Source: Brevipalpus yothersi | Lineage: Eukaryota; Arthropoda; Arachnida; Trombidiformes; Tenuipalpidae | Direction: 5' to 3' | Assembly: GCA_003956705.1 (NCBI GenBank) | Contig: QZCP01000839.1 | Coordinates: forward strand, 124,001 to 188,000 | Length of the DNA: 64,000 bases | Shown: positions 10,501 to 20,900 of the stretch, piece by piece | Numbering within the stretch: the stretch's first letter is position 1 | Layout of the letters: each line of letters starts with the position of its first letter | Program-made: the position numbers and the translations under genes | Notes under the pieces: generated by a model | Told to the model about the DNA's origin: nothing | Database searches by the model: none | Seen by the model: the letters and a program-made list of their open reading frames with translations, nothing else

Positions 10501-13140
10501 TGTCTCGCAAAACTAAATTAAATCTAACCACTGTCATTCACTATGTCTCCTCACATATTTAAACACAGAAAACTCAAATATACAAATTACCCGAATAAAT
10601 CAACCCAATTCAAGACGAGTAAGCAAATAAAATTGACAAAAAATGGAGAGAAAACAAATTAATCTGCATACTAACCTTGAGACCATTTTTAGTTTCATTG
10701 TTATTGTCAATAGTTTCTTTACCATCTATTTGACCATCCTCTTTTCGCTTCATGATTGGTGTTCCACTGGCTGAAATTGGCGGAACTGCAACACTGGTCA
10801 AAGAGGTATTACCAGTCATAGCTGCAGCTCGATCGGAAGAATCACTCATGCAAAGTTTCAGGAAAACTTCTTCCAAAGTTTCCATATTGTGCTTGGTAAG
10901 CAATGCATCAGGTGCATCTTCGGCCAACAATCGACCATGACGCATAAGACCCACAACATGGGCTTGACGAGCTTCCTCAATGTAATGAGTAGTTATGATC
11001 ACGGTAATTTTCTCTGTTTGAGTTAGAGTGACCAAGTGTTGCCAGATACTGTTCAATAGTTTAAAGAATAGAAAATATAGGATTATCAGTGAAATTTTCA
11101 ATAAATTTCTGAGGCAAACATTGAAGATGAGAAAAAAATTTTTCTAAAATTTCTAAAAATATAAAGGCTGATAAATAACAATAAAACTATCATGAATGTG
11201 AATAAGTAGTAAATTATTAGTAAACGGAACCATGAACTTGAATAGTTTTTCCCCAAGTTCAAAGATTTTTGGGGAAGATCAGTGACGTTCAGGTCATTTG
11301 CTTAGAGAACAAGTCTTGGAAAATTTGATGGAAAGTGTAAGTGGCTTCACCATGGAATTCCCATCACGCAAGCTGATCGAAGTGAGGGAAAGCCACTTGA
11401 TCTCATCATGAAGTGAGGATAAATGCAATGAAGGTAAAAAAAACATATGAATGAGGTTTACCTCTGACGAAGTAGTGGATCCACACCGACTGTTGGCTCA
11501 TCAAGGATCAGTAGAGGTGGGCTGTGGACAAGAGCAGCGGCCAGTGATACCCGACGCTTTTGACCACCACTGGATGATTAGGAGAACCATTAGTATGGAA
11601 GAGAGGGGGAAAATATAAGATGAGGCATTGGTTGTAGAAATATGCATACAAGCAATTAAAGTGTTCTATCATTTTCAATCATCAGTGCGACATCGGGAAG
11701 AGGAAGTATCGTTACTTGCTCAGGAAATAGATGAGTTTAGAATGGAATATGGTTCCTCTCTTAGGAGAAAAGGAGTCAAAGTGCCGATATCGTATCAGGT
11801 GAATTGTAATTGTGACGGAAATGATGAGAGTGAAAGTTACAAACACACACACACTCACTCTCATTTTAAGTCAAATTCCGATACTACTTTTAGAAGAAAA
11901 TGATCAATTGAATAGATTCAATTTCCTATTGGAGTCACCCATCAGCGGGTTTCGGAAGGTAAATACTTCCCAATCTGTTGCTCTATTCCTTTCATCGCTT
12001 CAGTTGACTAAAATAACGACCATCAGTATCGATAGCGTCACAACGCTAATTTGGGTGAACAAACAACATATCTATCCTCTCTCATTCTCTCTCTAACTTT
12101 TCCTTCTACTTCATGATATCTACACTCAATATATTTGATTTTGAGAGACATGATAATTTCTGAACATTTTGGAAAAAAATTCAGAGAACTAGATGGAATC
12201 TTCTTTGTAGATAAAATGGCCATGAGATTTTCGGGGACACTTGAAATGTGATTGAAAACAACAATATTGTAGTGAGCCTTGACAAATCAACCGGTTTTAA
12301 TATCGAATTCTCTAGCAATTTAGTACGTATATTCTGACCACTACTGGAGGGGAATATCGTAGTTACTTTTGTTCAATCGTATGATTTAGTGATTGATTTT
12401 TTAAATTGAAAGACTAACGAATCCACGAAATGATTAAAATTGATCAAAGTTGCGAAAATTCGACTTTTGATGAGAAGAAAAATTGAAACATGCTCTATCA
12501 AGTCGAATAGCCAATCATTGAAAGACATGAGGAGTGGATGTAAAGTTGTGGCACTGATAATGAAATAATGAAATAAAAACGATTCAAAGGACAACACTCA
12601 CCTTAAATTGGCAACTAATCTTGTTTTATGAGGTAAATCCAAAAAGGCCAACAAAAATTCGATACGTTCACGAAGAGTTCGACTGTCCAGTCGAAATAAG
12701 CGTCCAAAATAGATCAATGTCTCTTCGATGGTGAAATCTTCATACACAGCAATCTCTTGAGGCATATAGCCAATACCTGGTCCTGGTATCTGGCTACCTG
12801 GTTCACCAGGCTTGAAGCCGAATATTTTAATTTGGCCATGTTTTGGCTTTAAACGGCCGACAACACAACGAAGAAGTGTAGTTTTACCACAACCACTGGG
12901 TCCCAGTAAACCATAAATACTTGCTTCAGGGACAGTCAAGTCGATTGAAGCCAAAATTGTTTTGGCACTTTTTCCTCGTCCATAAGACAAACGTACCCTA
13001 CGAATTTCGACCGCTGATGGCTGATTTGATTTGTTCACAATTGAGCTCGCTTGCTTTTGGGCCGCTGCCTGCTCATCGGAAGCAGTTCGATAGGAGCACA
13101 AAGTCACAAAATTTTCGTTCACATCACCTTCCAAAGGCAT
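7581..13140 (-). CDS. ABCH-subfamily ABC half-transporter, nine coding exons
   Basis: Coding exons at 13140-12602, 11569-11462, 11048-10676, 9481-9222, 9104-8939, 8859-8682, 8484-8369, 8298-7959 and 7879-7581 all join at GT-AG sites in consistent phase and give 792 residues. The N-terminal ATP-binding domain has Walker A GPSGCGKT, a Q-loop (YMPQE), the signature LSGGQKRR (rebuilt across the first intron), Walker B LLILDEPTVGVDP and the switch histidine in TTHYIEEA. A hydrophilic linker follows, then an ABC2-type membrane domain: one helix near VLLFQFALPAIQVILF, a large extracellular loop, and five or so helices from YMAPGVVVSISY to GFLVTLTW. This nucleotide-domain-first half-transporter layout and its sequence fit the arthropod ABCH group, which in Drosophila includes the cuticle lipid-barrier transporter Snustorr. 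I chose MPLEG as the start because the sequence just upstream (CTCTCTCAAAG) looks like a splice acceptor. Substrate unknown; it presumably acts as a dimer in the plasma membrane. Confidence 0.9.
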
Positions 13141-13624
13141 TTTGTTGCCTTTGAGAGAGAGAGGAAAAATAAAAGTTATCAATAAAATACAGCAAAAAAA
13201 TTTGCTTTTCACAAGTTAAAGTGAAAGCTAGCAACTTTGCTTTCTTAATGATTCTTGGGAGCTGGTTTGCTTTGATTCCAGGAAAGTTTACCACTTTTCG
13301 CGTCACTAACCGGTTGGCTTGCAAATAATCTCAATTATATCAATTCATTTTCCTTCTCTTTACTTGATTACATACCAGAAGGCACCACTTCATCAGGATG
13401 GAGAAAAAATTAATTACAATTAATTGATTGAACACTCGATTGAACACTGATCAATGAGAATTCTCAATGGTTCTTATTTTTGCTTTGATGATTAGTCTTC
13501 CCTGGTAGCATAAGTGCAAGTGTATTGGGTATTTGAATGAGTCGAACCGTGTTTTGTGATGAGTTTGACAAAAGTTTGGTAGAACTTTTGGATTCATACG
13601 TAAAGTTAGCCTTCAAAAAATCAA
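13141..13624. other. 5' region of the ABCH gene
   Basis: Immediately upstream of the start codon on the minus strand is GGCAACAAA preceded by a pyrimidine tract and AAAG, consistent with a short 5' UTR exon boundary. An upstream non-coding exon is expected but could not be placed. Otherwise the stretch is AT-rich and without coding potential. Confidence 0.4.
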
Positions 13625-13966
13625 CATACAATTAGAACTTTCATTCTATGATGAGCTTTTCGGAACAAATTCTTCGATTTTCTTCAATTTTCTTACGTCT
13701 CTGTAGAAGGGTTCATTGAGAATTCTAGATGTTATTTTCGATTTTTGTGGTTGAATGAGTTTATCTGTAGTGATATTTGTGCATCGATAAGAGAGATAAG
13801 AGATAATTCGTTATTTTTTCACTTAAAGATCTACTCGATACGAGACATGTTATCACCTCCTTGAGGGAAACTTTTGAGTTTTCTGGCGAAACAGTTATCA
13901 AGAATAAAACCCAAAGGGGTTGATTCTTTCTAATTTGATGAAAGTTTTGAATGCTCAATTTTTCAG
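13625..13966 (-). pseudogene. Degenerate copy 2 of the gankyrin 3' end
   Basis: Same orientation and same parent as copy 1. Landmarks shared with 24215-24650 include TTCTTCAATTTTCTTAC, TATTTTCGATTTTTGTGGTT, AGATCTACTCGA and GAGACATGTTATCACCTCCT. The exon frame on the minus strand is more decayed (KLKSFPQGGDNM remains), and about 100 bases of the parental 3' flank are missing. The upstream break falls at GAGCATTC in the gankyrin intron, the same place as in copy 1. The two copies share AAGG(G)TTCAT..AGAATT and TTTTTGTGGTTG, which differ from the parent, so they probably come from one intermediate. Confidence 0.75.
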
Positions 13967-13984
13967 AAACTCCTATGTATAATG

Positions 13985-14064
13985 ATATTGAAACTGATCT
14001 CTTGTATCCGCATCGAAAACAGGCACTTTCCTCATTAGCATAAGGAAAGTGTCCTCTATGATTG
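13985..14064 (-). pseudogene. 80-bp copied fragment of the flamingo gene (cadherin repeat 9 region)
   Basis: The segment aligns with 20609-20690 inside the large flamingo exon over its whole length. It includes an uninterrupted match through GCATCGAAAACAGGCACTTT and another through CATAAGGAAAGTGTCCT. There are about ten substitutions and a 2-base deletion (ATTAGCAT against ATTGGTCCAT), which breaks the frame. On the minus strand NHRGHFPY is still readable, against NHKGHFPY in the parent. The fragment begins only about 20 bases after the end of gankyrin copy 2. A further 15-base match (14082-14096 with 21265-21279) may be a second scrap or chance. Confidence 0.8.
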
Positions 14065-14908
14065 GTGACCATTGATCTCACCATCAGTGTCAACAGTTGA
14101 TCAGGCGGTCGATTGGCATGGACACATGGATTAATTAATGAGATCAGGCACTAAAGGATGGCTAGTGGATTATATTAGGTTGATATGTTGTGAAGATATT
14201 GAAAAGATGTAACTTTACATAGGTCTCCTGATTGTTGTACATTCAGAAGAAGCAGTCGATGAACTTTTGCAGGACAGAGTCTATTGAAGATTGTTAAACT
14301 CTCCATTGTTAAACTTTCTTCCATTCACTAGATGGTCTTAGAATATCGCTGATCACTAATGATGGTGATATAGAAAATCAAATATTCATCATATTAAATA
14401 TATTATTTAGATCCATCTTGAGGGGTTATCAAAACGGCTCTCATCATGAAAAAACAAGCCTTAACCTAAACAACTCGAAAACCTAGTAGTAGTTTAATAA
14501 GAAGGCTGGCTAAAGATCACACTTGGTCAATCATTCACTATATCAACTTGTCTGACCAGAAAAAATCGTAGAAATTCCACAATGCAAAGCAATTTTTTCT
14601 TTTCGAAAAAGTTTTAATCCAGTATCGATAGAATAAATAGTGAAAATTTATAAATATCAATAAATAGACAGCGATAAAGAAAAATACATATTATAGGCAT
14701 TATGAGATGAAGTTGTAAATAATGTGAGTAGCATCGGCTTTCACAAGACCGAAGTAAGCACTTGAGATCTGAGCAAATTATACTAATTTTTTTCTCCTCA
14801 CACAATTACTGTCAGATTGCTATCGAAACTTTTGGAACACATTACATGAACTTTTGTGAAGAATGAAATTGGAAAAAAATCTATATCAATTTATATTAAT
14901 TTACAAAA
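14065..14908. other. Intergenic region 3' of flamingo
   Basis: AT-rich sequence with no coding potential that I can support. It should contain the flamingo 3' UTR and its polyadenylation site near 14870-14900. Nothing else recognised. Confidence 0.5.
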
Positions 14909-17900
14909 TTATACAGTGAACCTTGGAACATCTCTATCCTGATCAAAATTATCCGAACATGGATCATAATTCACGTGTCCAACCGTAGGTAGTCCAATAG
15001 TATCATTGGTGACCTCCTCTTCCATTTCATGAGGTGACTCCTCTGTTAGAGATTGCTCTCGAATGGTGTTAATCTGATTTTGTTCAGGTGTATCAATAGA
15101 AATGTTCACCTCTTCTTCATCTGATGAATGACTTGACGCTAAATCCATTGATCGACTGTACACTTCACTTTCTGATTCAGATATTGGATATCTGTGATGA
15201 TGACGCCGACGATGTTTCTTATGTTTTCGTGGATAGCGATTTGGAATCACCACCATTCCATCATCAATACCAACACCAGCACCGGTACAATGAGGACTAC
15301 TTCCCACCATAACATCAGATCGATATGGACTGCTAGATGTTCTAGTACCAGTACCAGTTGATCGACTAGTGGTGGAAGCAGTTGATATTCCAAAACCTCT
15401 ACTATTAAGTATATCAAAATTTGGATTATGTACAGCAGTTAGCGTTCGAGATGCTAACGAAGCTCGAGTTCCACTTATACTTTCTTCCAAATGAGTGATT
15501 TTCATTCCTTTTAATCGATACCATGTGATCTTGATATTGTATCGAACTCGCTTGTTAACCAAACAGTAGCCAACGAAGACATAGAAGGAACTTAGGATGC
15601 TCAACAAGATCGATGAATAATTGAGCTCTTCAACTGTATCATTCGAAGCCATCAACGAAAGTATCCATGATGCTGCGAGAATCGGTAAAAGTATCATACT
15701 CAACCATAGAAGAGTTTTCAAATTACCATAATCGCTGATGGTCTCTTTAATTTGTACACTAGCTTTGAGAGCATAGATGAATATTATGATCGAGGCGATC
15801 ATGGACAAAGCAATCGGTATCAGCATACTCCATATTATGCCCTCATTTATGGATAGCCAACAGAATAGATAGTGACCATACTGGTCAGCTCGAACTCCGA
15901 CCGCTAATCCAACTATAATGGCTGGTAGAGCATAGCCCAGTGAGTAGTAGAAACGCATTGGTCCATGGTTTATGTCTCGTATTTCGGTTAACATTCGATA
16001 TAGATGTATACTTTCCACAAATAGCCATGAGAATTGTGATAAATAAAAGTAGTGTAAAAATATTGCCATCAATGTGCACGAGAAACCTTTTTGTGATAAT
16101 GAATTGCGTAGTTCCATTGCAATTGTGTATAAAATTTGAGTAAAAAACATACATATCACTATGTTACGATGGATACTGTTACTATTGGTTTGAACACCAC
16201 GAATTACTGATAAAGTAATTAGAGTAACCAGTAGAATGATAAGTGATATTGATGTACCGGCAAGAGTAGATATGTTGAGTAGCAATGATTCTTCGAAATA
16301 AATTTTGGAAGCTGTCATATCCATTAGAACACCAAAAGCACCGATTCGATCACAGGTACAGTTAACATAGGAGAAAGATTTTCGAAATTTCACTGATGGA
16401 TATATTCCGGTCACTTCACAGCCTCGCGAAGACCACTTGCCACGATGCTGTGGGATCTTGGAATCTTTGGGAATTAGGGGAGAGGAAGATATAGATGATT
16501 TTGATGATGAACCATAAGTCCAATAGCCACATTGAGGATTATTGAAGCCATTGGTGGAGATCATACGGAAGCGGAAAGTAATTTTCGGTTTCAAATTTCG
16601 ATTCAAAAAAACGGACCGAGTATCATTGGATGATGATCCTGATGGTTTGATTGCTACACTGAATAGTGGACTATTGAGTTTTACTGGTACACCGAATCGA
16701 TTGCGAATTGAGCTATCATAATTAGTAGGAAGTAAATGACCAATTGTAGAGTAAATAATATAAGAATAAATTGATTTCGAAGGATGTTCACGTGTCATGG
16801 AAGATATTCGATGACTGAAAAACTTTCCCGAATGAGTATGATTAGTGTCGGTGGGCTTGATTCCGATTAAGTTGAGGGGTAAAATCATTTTCGTCACATC
16901 ATCAATATGATGTTTCCGTCTAGGATAATTATTATATTTGGGCAGTGAAATCGATAGACCATAGTCTGGGTGGAGTCCCGGTTCCAGATAGACTGATTGA
17001 ACTAAATTTTCATCACCAGATGTTGAGTCTGAATTTTTAGATGGAACAATTTCCCATAGATCATCAGGGCTCACCACATCCATGCCGAAGATGATATTTT
17101 TTAAGGCAATTTCGAATGGATCAGTGAATGTATCCTCTTGATTTTCAATCAGAACTTTAGCATAATCATTGAATAGTGAGAGAAATTGATCAGGTCCACC
17201 TTCTTGCATCATCTGGTTCATTCGATCCCAATATTTGAGGTGTGATAAATCGAGTATCTCATTCGTCACGAACATAAGATCGTGCAAGAAGTATCGATCT
17301 TGCTTATGAGACATAGTCAAACCTTTTTGAGACAATTCATGAGAAATGAGATGATATACCAGCCTATAGCTAATCAGAATATCACTTCCATGAAGAGGAT
17401 GGGTTGTGTTGATCACGCTTTTCAAATCATGAGCGAATTTTATAGCCTGATTAGTGGTTATCGGAAATTTGTCTTTCTCCAATAGGACCATCTGAAAAAA
17501 TTGAATAGCAAAAAGATCGTTATCAACAATTGATAGGAGAGAAGTTCATGCTGAAATGAATCTGCTTAGATAAGAGAGCGAAAGAGAGAGAGAAGAGAGA
17601 GATTACAGTACCTGTTCAGCTAGATCAGCGAATGAATTGGATGTACATTCGAAAAGATCTGGTTCTAGCCATCCCTGAACTTCATCACAATATCGTTTGG
17701 CTTTACCAAAAGAGCCGATAGGACAATTCTGACTGGCCTCAGTTTTGAGAGCAGTTCTTTCCCACCAAACACCATGGCTAAACGATTTAGGACATCCGTC
17801 ATAGATCACCTCACATCCTCGAGTGGTCACTTCAGCCAGTGGACTGGCACATGAATCACATCGTCGACCAATAACTCCTGGTCGACATGGACACTGTCCT

Positions 17901-20900
17901 GTTATCGGATCACATCTACCACCGTAAGAACCATGTGGATAGCACTGACAATCATAGCATGCCTCATTTTCAATAGGCTGGAAGTGATTCGGAAGACATT
18001 GGCATTCACCGGTAGTTTGATTACAATGACCATCATAACCTTTGTCCAGATCACAATTACAAGGACCACATATCGGATGTCCCCACCAATTGGATGGACA
18101 TTTGTCTTCGATAGATATTTCACAATTAGCCCCCGTATGATGGGCATCACATTCACATGTGTAGCCTCGATCATTACTTCGAGGAACACAGCGAGCACCA
18201 TTTGCACAGGGATTCAAACTGCACACCAAAACACAATTAGGACCCACATAACTAGGATGACATTTGCATTCGTGTTTGCCAAGTCCTCTGTTAATACAGA
18301 CTGATTGCGATGGACATGGATTACTAGCACATGGATCATCATAATAGCAGCCATCTCGGACATTTTTCAGCTTACTAGGACGTAGCCATGAATCTTTACT
18401 ATTTCCAACATCCAATCCCTGAATACATCCTTCAAAATTGGAAGAATATTCATCATTCCCACTTGCATCGGTAAGTTTTGGATCTTCAGAATAGCTAGTA
18501 ACGGTATCTTCCTCTTCACCATCTTCCTCTGGACTCAATCCACCGACAGAAACTTTCGATATGAAAAGACCTCGGATATCACCCTGGAAATCTTGATTCG
18601 CTTCGTATGCTCCATAGTCCAAGCTTAACCATATACCGTTACCCATCCAATTGGCCTCCAAATAATGCCATTCACCATCATTAACCTTCATTGGGGCCAC
18701 TTCAACTGATTGTGAATTGAATACATAGGTGAGAATTCCATTCTTCACATGGACCAAGATGAATGCCTCCTGATTCATGTGCAATTTGAAGATGAGACCA
18801 TTTTCTTTGACAGTCTTGAAAGAAACTTTCACCACCCAAGGAATACTTATCGGCCGGAGCGTGGGAGAAAATATAAGGTATCCATTCCCACTGAAATGCT
18901 TGACCGCAACACTTGTTTCACTGCAATCTTTGGCCAAATATCCATCCTTACAGCGACAAGCATAACTACCCCATGATTCAGTGCATGTACCACCATTGAG
19001 ACATGGATGAGATTGACAAAAGTCTCTTTTCTCTTCACAACCGGGAACAGTCCCGTTATTGGCAACAAATGAGTTGAGATCAATCAATTCGTGATTCAAG
19101 TGAAGCTGAGAAATGCAGCCCACAAAATGATTGGTTTTGGTGGGAAATTTTGTTGGTAGTGATGGAAGTCCACCAATTTGCAATGGTCCGGTGAGATCCA
19201 GAAAACGGTAACACGATTGCATACGATCACGGCATCGTTCCTCAAAATGAGTTGATGTCCGATTACTACACGAATGTCCCGGCTCGGTTAGATCTTGCGG
19301 TCGATGAACCATGGCTGACCAATCGCATTCATGTAGAGTTAGAGTTGCCGAATGATTGAAATAATCAACCTCAACACTTCTCCATAAGCCACTGGTCAAA
19401 TATCCTGGCCGAGCATTGAGAGATACTTCATGTCGTTCAGAACCAAGTGAAAAAGAGAATACTAACGACGAATTGATGAGTTCTAAGGCAATAAAGTCAT
19501 GTTCTTCATTATATCGGCCATTGTAGAGTAATAAAACATTATTACGACGAGATGCGAATTGAAGTTTTAGGTTCAATCGATGTCTTTGATTGATGGATGG
19601 AAAAGTTAAGTAAGAACCTTTGGTAAATGAACGGGCTAATAGCTCACATGTTGGTGAAGTCCATTCGACATTAGAACAATTTGCACACCGAAAACCTCGA
19701 AATGAAGTTAATTGCATCGGTTTTGTTGAGTTGGAGCGTAAGTTAACACACTCGGACCCACTTCGACATATATTGTCACGGCATTGATCAATGGCTATAT
19801 TTAATTCACAATTCTGTCCAACAAATCCTGGTAAACATGCACAAACATACCCTGACTCTTTGCGAAGGCATGTACCACCATTGAGACATGGATTAGAATA
19901 GCAAAGATTGATTTCGGTGTCACATTCATACCGCTGATACATGCCAGTGAATCCATATGGACATCGGCATGCGAAAGTTTTCACCGGATTTATTGGTCGA
20001 AATATGATCGTCTCGGAAGAAATGAACTCCGAAGCATTGCCAAATTTTTGCTCAGAAACACAGCGTTCAAAATTCGGACAAGGTTCTTTGACACACAAAT
20101 TATCCTCAAACGGTAAAACTCTGTGTCCAATCATTTTCGATAGGAAAGGTCTGTTGAGATATATTCGTTCCTTCAAATATTGACTGGAGAGAAAAGAGTC
20201 AGAATCTCGAGAATCCATTGTTCGAACTGAGAAACTGATCTCCAAAATCGAACTTTGACGATGTTGAGCTTCACTATGAGCTTCTTGAGCACTGAAAACG
20301 ACTATATTCTCTTTGGGTGCTGGTACAATTGCAGATATTCCATCTAAAAACTTTTCAAAAATGGTCGAAAGAAAATCAATCGCACTTACATGGCTTACAC
20401 TCATGGTTAAACTGTTTGCCAGCATCGTTTCGGTAACCAAATTAACACTCAATTGACAAAGAGCAGAAACTTCGTTCAATCCATCAGAGACACTTATTTC
20501 GAATAGAGCTCTGGTAGGCACATTAGTGTTGAGGCTTGGACTGAGTCGAATTTCACCAGAAGTTTCATTGAGCATTAGAAGACCCGCTCGATTACCAGAA
20601 ACAAATTTATATTGAAGCTGATCACTTGTGTCTGCATCGAAAACAGGCACTTTACCGATTGGTCCATAAGGAAAGTGTCCTTTATGATTGTTAAATATTA
20701 TTGAAAAGTCTTTCAGCATCGGGGCATTGTCATTCACATCGATCACATGAACTTCGACATCCACATCATTTCGAAGAGGAGGAGAAGAGGCACGAATGAT
20801 GAGAGAATATTTCTTCTTAGCTGATTCGAAATCCATTTGATCTTTGGTTACAAGTTCAGCCATTCCGTTAGTCGATGGATTGAGACCGAAAAGTTTTGCA

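Noticed and set aside
13138..13212. Longer ABCH N-terminus starting at 13212
   Set aside because: The extra residues come from a pyrimidine-rich sequence ending in an acceptor-like AAAG, more likely intron. The MPLEG start is preferred.
14909..17491. Separate adhesion GPCR gene starting at the ATG at 17491
   Set aside because: The ATG directly follows a TTTTTTCAG acceptor, and the upstream cadherin frame ends at a matching GTACTG donor in the same phase. It is the last exon of flamingo.
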